NCBI GenBank assembly: GCA_034509925.1
Contig: CM067527.1
Span: 7,361,001 to 7,425,000, forward strand
Direction of reading: 5' to 3'
Length of the DNA stretch: 64,000 nt
Source of the DNA: Hirudinaria manillensis
Taxonomy: Eukaryota; Annelida; Clitellata; Hirudinida; Hirudinidae
Part shown: positions 12,501 to 25,900 of the stretch, piece after piece
Layout: each line of letters opens with the position of its first letter
Numbering within the stretch: position 1 is the stretch's first letter
Made by a program: the position numbers and the translations under genes
Notes under the pieces: generated by a model
What the model saw: only the letters and a program-made list of their open reading frames with translations
Database searches by the model: none
What the model was told of the DNA's origin: nothing

Positions 12501-15500
12501 TGGTAATATAGTTATAATGTTTTGTAATATTGTTTCATTAACAATTTAAGAAATATTGTTTGTAATCAACATCGTCGTCGTCATCATCATCGTCATCATC
12601 ATCAACACTCTTCCCTTGAAATGCAGGAAATTCTTTTGGCTACGGCTGCGAAAGATTCCACCCGAAGCTGGAAATCGACGGATCTTCGTTGACGTTGAGG
12701 TCGCTGAAGAGATGCAAACCTTCCTTTGACACCATCAGGATCTTCAATGCGGGCAAAGATCCTGCCATCTTCCAGCTGGAGAGAGATGGAGTAGAGTTGG
12801 TTGTGATTGTGATTGTAGTGATGCATGGTGATGCTAAACAATGGTTACTTTGATGACGTTTGGTAGTGGTAATGATGGTCATCATCATTGTAATGTGAAA
12901 ATAATATCATTTATGAATATTTATGAAAAGAGATGGATGAGAAGTATGTTGTAAAAGATGATTGATTGATTGCTATTGTGTTAAGTTCTGTGTTAACATC
13001 TATTTTTATTTATTACAAGAAAATTTAATCTCCTTTCTTACCAAATAGGATTTTCCTTCACAAACCTTCCTGCGGTCTCATCCCTCCAGGAGCCAATCAG
13101 ATCATCCTGTTTGCATTCGATGCACAAATGCTTGGCTACTCCTCCACTAAGATCGACAGATGGTTCAAGATGGCCATCAATGACCAACCGGCCAATGACA
13201 GGGTCGGCATTGTTGTTGCTGTTTAGGATTCTATTGTTGTTTCAAAACATATTGTAATTTTGTTTGCTTTTTATAATTCCTATTATCTTGTTTTGTTATG
13301 AATTCTTGTTTATATCCAATCGTATCAATCATTTTTATATCTTATCATCATACATTAGAATTTAAACCCTGGAATACATGCCTTTCAATTCTTTTTGTCC
13401 AATAAAATAACTCGCCTCTTTTTTTCCAGCCAATCAAAATCAGAGCCTCGCTTGCCGTGCCCTCGATAACCTTCGGCAGCGGGGGCAAGTTGACCACGAG
13501 GCCGACGTGTACCGGACTCAAGAGCTCCGTCGAGGAGACCGTGAGCAGTTCGTGCTGCACGCCCCTCCACTTCAAGTGGATCGTTCCGTTGGCCTACTCG
13601 GAGATTCTGAGCGTCGAACCTTCCGAGGGGTTTCTGGGTCCTTTTGAAACTCAGGTGATAAATTGTAATTTTCTTTTTCATATGAAACGTGTCGAATAAA
13701 AATTACCGACGATTTAAAAATTATGGTTTTATTAAAATACATTCGTATAATATGTCATAATTTGTGTAAGATCACTTCCGATAATTTCCGATTCACGATC
13801 GTCATCGCCACAATCCACGTAGGTGCACACCTGGTACTTCAGGAGTCGTCACTACGAGGACAAGCTCGTCAAGGTGAGGCTGCAGACGAGACTCGTGTCG
13901 CCGAAGGAAGACGGAGGTGAAGACGTCGGCGACGAAGAGGGATGTCGTTGCCAGGGGGAGGCAGGGGAGGTCACGTTCGGTCTCGAGATCCTGACGAGGG
14001 GAACGAGGGCCACTCTTGTCGTGAGTGAACTGATAATGATGATTTGTTGTCGTGATAATGATGATGATTTGTAGTTGTGATGATGATGATGATTTGTTGT
14101 TGTTGTGGTGATGATGATGATTTGTAGTTGAAAGAAGTAATGCGTACGTGCTTCCACTTCATTCGGTATTAGATTTTGAACGTTGTCAGCAATTGAATGT
14201 TAATTGATTCAATTGTGAACATGACAACAGGCTGTTAATTAACAGTTAATTAATAAGTGTTTAATTGGTGAAGTCTTCATTGGTTGCTTGGATCAACATT
14301 ATCATTGGAATCTTTTTCCCAAGTCATTGGTGCTTTCATCTCTGATTTTGTTGTTGTTAATTCTATGCATTTCCGTCATTGTTGTTACAATCCTTGTGTG
14401 ATAATTGCTCCTATCTTCAATTATTAGTTTAGCACTACATTTATTATGTCTTATTAAATTTATATTTTTCTAACCTTCAGTTATTGATTAATCAATTACT
14501 AATTAATCAATTTATAAATCAATTTGTTAATTAATCAATCAATCAATTGATCGATCAATAATAACTTCATACCCCCCCCCCCCCAAATCAGTCCAAGGAC
14601 GACCGCGTGAGGATCGGTCCCCTCCTGGTGGGTATCAGGTACAGTCGAAGGTTGACTGAAATCTCCAACGACTACGACTGTGACGTCATCTACAAGCTCC
14701 ACGTCGCGGAAGAGGTTGCCACGCCGACAACTTCGTCGCGTCTGCAGAGCAGCGACGAGGAGGAAGAAGACGACGATGGCGGTGCGTGCGACGACCACGA
14801 CGACGACTGCAACTTCAACGACGGCGGCAGCGGCAACGACTGCAGGACTCAGTACAAGTACTCCAGGTCGCCTCCTCGTTAGTCTTAACTTTGACTCCTT
14901 GTCTGATGATGACATTTATTAGGAGATGCTAATGTTAAGTGACGATGACGACGACGACGATGAACGTGGTTACAGCATGATTTATAATGTAACAAGCAAC
15001 ATTCCATCAAAGCTTATTATTGCCATTGGTTTGTTGTTGTTGTCGTTGTCGTTGCTATTGCAGTGATGAGAATCTTTCCTCAATGGGGTCTCCTGCCCTC
15101 CAGGACGAAGCAGACGATCCACGCCATCATCGACGCGGTCGATCGGAGACACTACAGGTGGAGCGTATCCTTCACGCTTCACGACTCCCAAGGTGCAATT
15201 CATCAGCCTAGTGCATCGCTCACTAAATTATTATTTGTTGTTATTATTATTATTATTATTATTATCATTGTTGTTCTTGTTGTTCCATGCATCAGGCAAC
15301 ACGTTGTCTCAGCATCCCGAACAAAGACTCTTCCAAGTGATGGCTTGCGGCATAATCCCCGAACTGACGCTGGCAGACGTTTGCACGGGTGGAAGTGCCA
15401 AATGCATCAGCAGGTCCTACATGTGGAGGATGTTTTCTGTCGATCGGTAGCCATTTTGGATTGGAATTGGGATTGGGGATTGAATTGGGGATTGAATTGG

Positions 15501-16927
15501 GGATTGAAATGGGGATTGAATTGGGGATTGAAATGGGGATTGAAATGGGGATTGAGGATTCTTAATGCCATTTCACATCTATTGATTGTTTTTAGTTAAA
15601 TATTTATTTTTTAAATTACGTTGTTGTGTTGTGATGGACACGTTGGAAGTCGTTTGAAATCAGGTTGAACATGAAGATCAAGTGCGACGTTGGAAACAAC
15701 ATGAAAAGGTTGAAGTTCAATATTCTTTATTGTTATTTTGCATTTTCATTATTATAATGAATATTATATTATAAACTAATATTATATATTTATATTATGT
15801 TATATTATATTATATTATAAATTTTGGTTATTATTACTATTATTGAAATCGTCCTGTTCAATATTGATATTATTAATATTAAGTTGATTAATCTTTTTTT
15901 ATTCTGTTGTTTCTAATATATTAATGGGTCATTGCAAATCGATGTCAAAGGTTCAGCCAATCACAGATGGGCAGCGTCGACTTCCACTTCCCAGCAGGAC
16001 CAATAGGAATCAAGCCCTGTGTTGTCATTTTGGTCCTTAAGAATTCCGGCTTCATTCCCTGCGAATGGTCCGATTTGTTTTAAATTATTATTAAATGTAA
16101 TTATAATTACGTGTTTAAGTATTGTATATTTATTAATTTATTTTATTTAATTTATTATTTCATTTAAATTAATGATTACACTTGTGTGGCTCACATAAAG
16201 TAACACTTGTTATTTTATAATTTCAAATCTATTATTCTCAAATGTATTCTCTAAAAATAGAAGAAATTTTTAGTTAATAAAGTTTTTGATTTTTTCCACT
16301 CACTCCATAAAACATTCCAGGAAGATTTTCCTTCCTTCGGAGTTGAAGGTCAAGGTCGACAATTGGGCGGAGACGGGGGAATTGACAGCAGACGAGTACA
16401 GAGAAGTTGGTTTTAGATCTCAGATAAATTCTTCCATCCATCCATCCATCCATCCATCCATCCATCCATCCATCCATCCATCTGTCCGTCCGTCCGTCCA
16501 TCCATCTGTCCGTCCGTCCATCCATCCGCCCCTCTGTCCATTATATAGTTAATATTCATGGACTCACATTTAATCCATTATCGACCATCATAACATGACA
16601 ACATAACGTTGATGTAAGAAATTCTTCTTATCACGTTCTCTTCATCATCCTCCTCCTCCTCATCATCATCATCATCGTCATCGTCATCATCGTCGTCATT
16701 GACTCATAACCTCTCTCTCTCTCCCTCTCTTATTCACTCTCTCTTATTCACTGTCTCACCTTCGAAAGATGGAAATCGTGGACAACAGGTTGTTCTCAAT
16801 TTCCCCGGGCAACGGTTTCTTGAATGTTGGTCAGTCGTGCTGCTTGACCTTGACCTACGAACACCTCGTTCAAGGTCAACACGTGTTGCCCGTCATACTC
16901 AAGATCAAGCATGGAAATGAAGTCAAG
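5866..16927 (+). CDS. CFAP65: CFAP65 coding exons 1-28 (before the Gypsy insertion)
   Basis: Exons: 5866-6029, 6337-6475, 6667-6806, 7018-7132, 7449-7533, 7641-8179, 8443-8589, 8846-8993, 9178-9293, 9582-9731, 10101-10229, 10415-10468, 10683-10748, 11081-11161, 11258-11312, 11675-11763, 12225-12351, 12627-12795, 13049-13202, 13430-13654, 13823-14020, 14592-14877, 15064-15192, 15296-15446, 15664-15708, 15951-16067, 16321-16405, 16769-16927. All introns are GT-AG and the phase is kept across every junction. Exon 6 (7641-8179) is unusually long and carries an Asn/Asp-rich low-complexity insert. Exon 17 could instead start at 12231, losing two residues. The donor of exon 18 was placed at 12795 because only that gives the frame of exon 19. 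Exon 22 ends in an acidic, low-complexity stretch (about 14755-14850). Confidence 0.85.
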
Positions 16928-19900
16928 GTGGGTGTGATGATGATAATGATGGTGGTAGTGATGAGGACGAAGAAAATGGTGACGATTGTTGATAATTAAT
17001 TTGGAATACAGCATTTGACGATTTGATGAATAATCGATCTGTTAAAATGATGAGATAACATTTTATCTCCAGCAATAACAATAACAGATGTCGAAGTTGC
17101 ATTTCTGTTGGAAATGTTATTGTTGGATCCCTGACATTAATTAATTAATTAAATAATTAATTAATTAAGTTTAGTTAATATTCAGTATCTTTTATTTCGA
17201 AGTCGTAACTAGCGATTCAAGTCATTAAGCGGTTCCGATCAGGACAAGCAATCGACCAAATCGTCCAGCCGTATTTGCCATTAGTTAAATCCAATAAAGA
17301 TATCCTTACGTTAATTAATTCCTCAAGACCCCGGGTTACAACATTGGTGTCAGGAGTGGGATTTAACGTCGTAAAAGGATATCGATTCACTAAAGGTAAA
17401 GACAGCGAGTTTAACGACAGAAATGGGACCTAAGATACTGGACGAGTTGCGCGTTCCCGATTTGAGACAAGAACTAAGGAATCGAGGCCAGGATGCAACT
17501 GGCCTAAAAGCCGAACTACAAAGACGACTCGAGGAATGGCTTTTGGAAAATAATCATGACCCGTCGGAGTATGAATTTGGGGATCAAAAAGGAAAAAAAT
17601 GGGAAGAACTTCAGGCATCTATGAAAGCCGACAATAATGCTCTGCGGTCAGATTTGAAATCCGACAATAATGCTCTGCGGTCAGATATGATTTGCGGCAT
17701 GAATACTTTGCGGTCGGATATGAAATGTGACATTGATACTTTGCGGTCGGATATGAAATCCGATATAGCCAACTTCCAGGTAGCCATGGATGTTCTACGG
17801 GAGCAGGTAAAGACAGACGTAGCCAAATGCCAGACATCCGTAGATGTTCTGCGGGAAGAGGTAAAAACTGACTTAACCAACCTCAGATCATCCAAGGAAA
17901 TGGCCGACCTTAGAAAGGTTAAAGCAGAATTAGATGCACTAAAAGAGGAGCAGAAGAGGGAAATAGAGAAGTTTAAGAAGTACAATGAATCAAAAATAGA
18001 GACATATAGAAGAGAGAAAACGACGAGACCACCACTATTCGACGGACAAGGGCCATGGGCAGTGTTCAGACATCAGTTTGAAATTGCCGCTGAACGTAAC
18101 AAGTGGACCGAAGAGGAAAAAGCAACAGAGCTGATAATGGTACTGCGAGGAAGGGCAGCCGAGCTTTTGCAAACAATGCTGCACTGTAAAGCCTATTCAG
18201 AAATAGTAGAAGCAATGGAAAGAAGATTTGGGAATGGCCACATGCTGGAAGTACATAAAAACGAATTAAAAAACCGTACGCAAAAACAGGGCGAATTACT
18301 CCAAGAATTAGAAGCTGACGTCAGAAGACTCGCATACTTAGCCCACCCAGGACAGTCAACAGATTTCATTGAAAACATTGTAACTGACGCCTTCGTTGAT
18401 GGGATAAGGGATGCGGAAACCAAAATGGCACTAAAAATTCATGGAAAAAAGGCCAGCCATGAAGCATTGGCGTTTGCAATCTCCATTGAAGCGGCAAGAG
18501 CCTCAATCCAAAAAAGCTTGAATGTAAAGAAAATTGAAGCTCAGGAAGACAAAGACAAGGATAAAGATAAAGATAATGACAAAGACAGAGAAATTATTAA
18601 AAAAATAGTCCGACAAGTCAATGACCTCAGCAAGCCCCAAAGAAACTTAAGATTTCAGGTGGTAGATAGAAGACCAAGGTGCTTCAGGTGTAGCAAGCCT
18701 GGCCATTTAGCCCGAGAATGTAGAACGACCATCTCCAAAAACCAGCAGTACTGGAGAGAGACCTCTAAATCAGAAAAACCTGAAGCTACTAATTTTAAGG
18801 GGCAAAAATCGTTTCAGCAAACTCGAAATGCCCCACTCATCTTTCACGTTACAGCATTAGGAAAAGGATCATCACTAGAGGTTAAAGGGAAAATTGGAGG
18901 GAAAGAATATAATCTTGTAATAGACACAGGGGCATCTACATCTATTGTCCAACCAAAGTTGGCAGGAAACAGTAAAGTAACGACCAACAACTACAAGCTA
19001 AAAACAGCCACCGGAGAATTAGTGCCAGTTCAAGGAACCACAACTATTACAGTAGATTTAGGAGGTAAGTCATTCGAACAGGAATTTATGATAGCCAATA
19101 TAACAGATGAATGTATACTGGGATTGGATTTCATGCGACGCTATGGAATTTCCATTGACATGAAGGGCGGCACCCTTCAACAAGGAACGATGGAGATTCC
19201 TTTAAATTACGGGGGTACAGAAATTAAAGACACATTTGTAAAAATATTGCAGGACGAGACCATCCCAGCACAGTCGGAAAGTTTAATTTGGGGCGGGCTA
19301 GAGGGCGACCACACAAAATTTGGTATAGGAGCAGTCGAAGATCAATCGGGCATTGGCCAAGGACTACTAATAGGACGAGCACTAGTCAAGCTAAACACCG
19401 GCAGAGTTCCACTGAGGGTAATGAATCTATCTGACCAAGAACAACAGATCAAAGCAGGAACACCTATCGCACTTTGCAGGAACCTAGAACGCATATTAAC
19501 ATTAGATGGAAGTGGAAATAAGCATATAAAAAGGGATACCATGTCTAAACCATTGATGGACAATCTCCTGAAAGATTTAAACAAAACCCTACAAAAAGAA
19601 GATTATCAACAAGCGGAAAAGCTGCTTAGCGAATTTCAGGATATAATGGCTGAACAAGACAGCCCTTTGGGTAGAACTAACCTCGTGCAACATCAAATAA
19701 ATACGGCCGGTGCTAAACCCATTCGACAAAACCCCCGTCCACTTCCGTTAGCTACAAGAGCAAACGCCAAGGAAATGATAAAAGAAATGCAAGACCAAGG
19801 GGTTATTGAACCGTCAAATAGCCCCTGGAGCTCACCAGTGGTACTCGTTAAGAAGAAAGACGGATCACTTCGTTTTTGTGTCGACTATAGAAAGCTGAAC

Positions 19901-22900
19901 GAAATGACACTTAAGGACAGCTACCCCTTACCTAGAATCGATGATACCTTAGACACTCTCTCGGGATCAAAAATTTTTTCCACATTAGATCTCAAAAGTG
20001 GTTACTGGCAAGTGGAGTTACATCCTGACGATAAAGAAAAAACGGCCTTCTCGACAGGTGAAGGATTATGGCAATTCACTGTCATGCCGTTCGGGCTATG
20101 CAATGCCCCCGCGACGTTTGAAAGATTAATGGAACACATACTAAGGGGACTCAATTGGAAAATATGCCTAGTATATTTGGATGACATAATTGTTGTCGGA
20201 AAAACATTTGGAGAACATCTAGTCAACCTCCGAGAAGTATTTAGTAGGATTAGAGAGGCAGGCATGAAACTGAGTCCAAAGAAATGCTCACTCTTTAAAA
20301 AAGAAGTCAAATACCTTGGCCATATCGTGTCTTCTGAAGGTGTTAGTACAGATCCAGATAAAGTCGAGGTAGTAAAAAATTGGCCTGTACCCAAAAATAT
20401 CCAAGAACTTCAAAGCTTCTTAGGACTTTGTACCTATTACAGACGATTTATTGCCAACTTTTCAAACATCGCAAAAAGCCTTCATGAGCTTACTGTAAAA
20501 GGCAAGCCATTTATCTGGAACGACAGCTGTGAGAAAGCATTTGATAATCTGAAAGAAGCTATGACAACGGCACCGATCCTGGCATATCCTATCCCCGGAT
20601 TACCTTTTATCCTCGATACAGATGCCAGTAACTGTGGAATCGGGGCAGTTCTTTCCCAGCAGGTTGAAAATGAAGAAAAAGTTCTAGCATTTTATAGCCG
20701 TTCACTGTCTAAAGCGGAAAGAAACTATTGCGTGACTAGGAGAGAATTACTAGCAGCAGTAGAATCCATGAAACACTTCCAGAAATATCTTTTGGGCCAG
20801 CCGTTTTTGCTAAGAACGGATCACGCCTCTTTGAGGTGGCTGTTAAACTTTAAAAACCCAGAAGGTCAAATGGCGAGGTGGATTGAAAGACTACAGGGTT
20901 TTCAATTTAATATTGAACACAGGAGAGGTCAAATACACAACAACGCCGATGCGCTATCACGACGTCCTTGTCAAATTAACTGCAGACACTGCAACAACGC
21001 AGAGAAAAAGCAGGAGACCGAAGAATGTCGACAAATTCGTATCACGGCTCCCGAACCCTGGACAGAAAGCGGGTTACGAGATCTACAATTAAGAGACGAA
21101 GCACTTGCACCCATACTACAGTGGATGGAGGCCGGGGTGAAACCAGATTGGCAACAGATAGCGGAGCACGGAGAAGTTACTAAGTCCTATTGGGCACAGT
21201 GGGATTCCTTGAGAATTAGTAATGGACTCCTACATAGGAAGTGGGAAACAGAGGATGGCACCGACTATCACCTTCAAGTAGTACTTCCGAGATCTTGCGT
21301 CTCTGAGGTGTTACAAGAATTCCATAACGGAACCTCAGGTGGACACCTAGGAGTGAATAAAACCATCAGGAAGGTGAGGGAGAGGTTTTACTGGTTGCAC
21401 TACAAACAAGACGTTGAAGAGTGGTGTAGAAATTGCAATAATTGCGCAACCAGTAAAGGTCCTCAAAAGAAGACTAAAGGACTAATGCAACCTTATAATG
21501 TGGGAGTACCTTTTGAAAGAATAGCTTTGGACATTGCCGGACCATTCCCTGCATCAAAGAAGGGAAATCGGTACATATTAGTGATCAGCGATTACTTCAC
21601 CAAATGGACTGAAGCGTTTGCACTGCCAAATCAGGAGGCGGAAAATGTAGCTGATGCTCTCGTAAATAATTGGATTAGTCGATTCGGGGTGCCATTAGAG
21701 TTACATTCGGACCAAGGAAGGAATTTCGAGTCGAAAATATTTCAAGAGCTATGCGGAAACCTTGGAATCCATAAGACAAGAACCACTGCATTACATCCGC
21801 AATCGGACGGTATGGTCGAGAGATTTAACAGGACCATGGAACAGTATTTGTCAAAAATGGTAAGTGAACAGCAAGATGACTGGGACAGATACCTGCCACT
21901 TTTCCTTATGGCCTACCGGACAGCCGTGCATAAAACGACAGGAATCAGTCCATCGAAAATGACATTCGGGAGGGAGATTCGTCTTCCTGCCGATATGATG
22001 TTCGGAAGAGCAGAGGAACCTAAGTCGGCATGTGACTACGTTTCAAGCCTAAGAAATACACTGGCCGACACACATCAGGTTGCCCGGAAAAATATTAGTG
22101 TTAATAGCGATCAAGCCAAAGCGAGATACGATAGGCAAGCCAATGATATAAGCTTTAAAGAAAGTGAACTAGTCTGGCTATACAACCCCCAACGAAAAAA
22201 AGGGAAGTCGCCAAAGTTACAAAAAGATTGGGAAGGACCATACCGAATCATAAAGAAAATAAACGACGTGGTATACCGCATACAGAAATCAGCAAGGACT
22301 AGAATGAAAGTGGTCCACAGCAATCGATTAGCAAAATATCACGGAGAAACAGAACAGCCTGTTCGGGACGAACAGATTTAAGGAGGGGGCAATGTTGGAT
22401 CCCTGACATTAATTAATTAATTAAATAATTAATTAATTAAGTTTAGTTAATATTCAGTATCTTTTATTTCGAAGTCGTAACTAGCGATTCAAGTCATTAA
22501 GCGGTTCCGATCAGGACAAGCAATCGACCAAATCGTCCAGCCGTATTTGCCATTAGTTAAATCCAATAAAGATATCCTTACGTTAATTAATTCCTCAAGA
22601 CCCCGGGTTACAACATTATGATAATTGATTAATCGTGCTAATCTTAATAACGACGTCGGGTCATCTGAGAACTAACTGCAGATCAATCTCTGCGGACTGA
22701 CGGTTCCCAAGGACGTTCCCCACCTCCACCTGCCTCTCCGGGAATTCAGACTCGAACCCGTGTTTCTGGGGACGTGCCAAGGACCCCTGCAGAGCTTCGA
22801 AGTCCTCAACTCGGGTTCGACCGAAGTCCGTTTTGCAGTCGACACCTCGAGTCTCGAACGACTGGCGAAGGTTGGTTCGGGTGAACGATTGAAAATTGAA

Positions 22901-25900
22901 CGAATGAAAGTTAGGAGCAACAGACACAAAATGGGACTCCAAAAAGTAGTTAAAAGCTGGACTCCCCATTCGTATGTTCTCGAATCTTGAATGATATTTG
23001 GGCAGGTGGTGTCCGAGGTTGTAAAGGTGTTTGTAAGCAGTTTATAAAAAAAAAAACATCAAAATTTGTTTCGTCACAAATAACACGTGCTGCACGAGCT
23101 GACATTAATTGCACATTACATGTTAAAATGGTTCTTAACAAATATATGGTTCATAATAAGCATATAATTATATGGCTGTAGGAGACTTTAAATGTATTTT
23201 AAATGTTAAAATTTCAATCGGATTGATTTCAATCGAGTTGACGATTGAACTTCTCGCGACAGGCCAACTACGACTACAGGGTCATGGAGTGCCCGAGTAC
23301 GTCCGGGTGCATAAAGGCGGGTGAAATGGGGATCATCGCCATGAGGCTCAACCCCATCGAGGCCAAGATCTACTCGGTCGATGGATTTTTTTTTTATTTT
23401 ATTTTATTCTTTTATTCGTTCTTAACGCTTCCTTTGTTCTTTCTTTCTTTCCCGAAGTTCGATTGTTTGGCAGGAAATTAGTTCCACATAAAAGCTTGGC
23501 CGATCGACTTCCTTTAAACGTCAAATTTAATGGCATTTTTAAATTAAATTATTTTTAATTGCAGGATAATAACATTAATTAATTACTCGAGGGACGACGT
23601 TAATTCAATAAGTCATAATTCATTAAGCATTAATGCATTGAAATGCGTCAAGTCAATGCCTTTATCATCATTTTTACAGGTTGACCTGACAATACAGGTA
23701 GAGGGCGGTGATTGCTATCCAATCACCTTCACAGGTGAGGGCAAGGATTTCAGGTGCAGGGTCTCCAAGTCCGATCAGACGTGTTCCTCCGTTTCCAACT
23801 CCAGCATCCCCGATCAGCAGTTGTGCATCGGACCGGAACAGGTCTCGAATCGATCGGCCATTAAATCATTAAATTAATGAATCCAATCTCTTATAGTGAC
23901 CCTGTTTTTTTTTCCAACCAATCAGATTTGTCGATTGAGTGTCAACCAACTGGACTTTGGCGACGTGCCAATTCTTTGCACCGTGAAGAGACTCGTGACG
24001 CTCAGGAATTGTTCTCAGCAGCACTCTGCCTGCTACAAGTGGAACGTCAAGAATCCCTGCCATGCCCAGGTGGGTTGGAAGGTTTCATCCTATTGGTCGA
24101 CGAACCGGCCAATCAGGACGCAAGACTGTCTTGAACATCACCTGATTTGCTGAGTGATTATTTAATGTGCTGTTCACTGTCTCTGACATGAAAATGTTCC
24201 GTATTTGTTAATTGAATATTTTTTTAAATAATTTAATATTAATATATCATTGATCCGTTGTTATTAAAAGGTGGTGAAGATTGAGCCCCCTTGTGGTTGT
24301 TTGAACCCCGGCGACTCGGTGATGTCAAAGGTCATCCTGAGGTCAGGAACTCAACCTTCCATCTTGGAAGTTGACCTCATTTGCGAGTTAAGTGCTTAGT
24401 AATTAACTGGGTTTAATCAAGTTGTATATTTATCAATTATTTATTATTCATTGTTAATTATTCATTATTTGTTAGTTGTTATTGTTTAGTAAAGACTGAT
24501 AAATTCATGGCTGATAAAGAATGGCGAGGGAGTCTTTGGTTTAATTTTTTGCTTCGTCTCTTGTGCCAAGTTAATCGATTAGCATAACTTATTTCAGTTA
24601 ACATAACGTCCACATCATCTCCGTCATTGACATCTTTGCAGGTTTCGAACCTGACTGAGTTGACGAAGTACAAGGAGGACATGGATTGTTACTTGGAAAC
24701 GCGTCACAAGATTATGACGGAAGTTGATTTCTCGGAGGTGGATCACTGCCAGGACATTAACTGCATCAGGGACGTGGTCGGTGTTTTTGCATTTGTAGAG
24801 TTTGTGCTCGTGAGTGCTTGTGAGTGCGTGAGTGAGTTGCTTGTGAAGGAGGTTGGATCTGGTGGTATGAATTCAATCTGAATATTAACTGAATTAATTT
24901 GTAAATGCAAAGTTTTAATTCATTCCTTCGAATTCATTTGTTTGTTGCACGAAGTAAAATTGTAATGTAATCCTTTATAAGTAACTGACATCCATAACGT
25001 TATACATGCTTATAATGATTTAACATTTAATTAATTATTAAAATTGTATTCTTTAGGAGTTCAAAGGTCATCCATATGCACATGAACTGCAGGAAGAGTT
25101 AAAGTATCCCAAGTACAAGGTTAGTTGTTTATGTTTATGTTTATGTTTTAAACAGTCATTTAGTTCTTATGCAAATGAGTTGAGGCTTTCGTGGAGAGTT
25201 TAGTTTTTTCACATGGATGGCAAACTCACTAACTCTGTTACTTTATGATTATTTGTGATCATTAGTGACCTAATTTGTGATCATTTGTGAACTAATTAGG
25301 TCATTAATATTCATTAAAATCAAGACCTCTTTAAGAGGTCCACTAAAGATATTAAAATAGTCGTCAGGAGATTGATTGAGTCATCCATCAATTAATTAAT
25401 TTATTTATTTCTTAATTAACTTTTTAATTTATTCATGTAATTAAATCCAGACGTTGCCACCCATCGTGAGGGGCGAACCTCGATTGTTCAACCGACGGGT
25501 GGCAAAGAAAACTCAGAAGAACTTCGTTGAACGTCCTCGAACCCCCTCCTCAAACGTTGTCCTCCTCAGCGTTCGTTCAAAAACTTACGACTTGAACGAA
25601 CACAAAGTACTCTTCCCGGACAATCATCGCAACTTCTTCATCGACAGGTCGAATGTGTTGTTGTTGTTGTTGTTGTTGTTGTTATGTTGTCATGTTATTG
25701 TTGTTGTTATGTTGTCGTGTTGTTGTTGTTTAAGATTTCGTTGTTTGAGATGCAATTTGCATCCACCAATTGTTAATGAATATGATTTTAAATTAATACA
25801 TTGATTTTTATTATTTTTTAATTTACTTAAATTAATAATATCATTGATCTGTTGATGCTTGATGCCTCAACGAGGTGTTGTATTTGTCTTATGTTGTCAC

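Larger units (their letters stand above)
17121..22615 (+). mobile_element. Full-length Ty3/Gypsy LTR retrotransposon inside CFAP65 intron 28
   Basis: A 5,495-bp element with all expected parts in order: 223-bp LTR beginning TGTTGG and ending ACAACA, primer-binding site, one gag-pol reading frame, purine tract, and second LTR. The two LTRs are identical by eye over all 223 bp, and a 4-bp TTAT duplication flanks the element. Identical LTRs and an intact frame mean a very recent, potentially active insertion. It sits in the same orientation as CFAP65, between the exons ending at 16927 and starting at 22682. No envelope gene is present between the pol end and the purine tract, so this is a retrotransposon of the Metaviridae type rather than an enveloped retrovirus. 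Confidence 0.97.
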
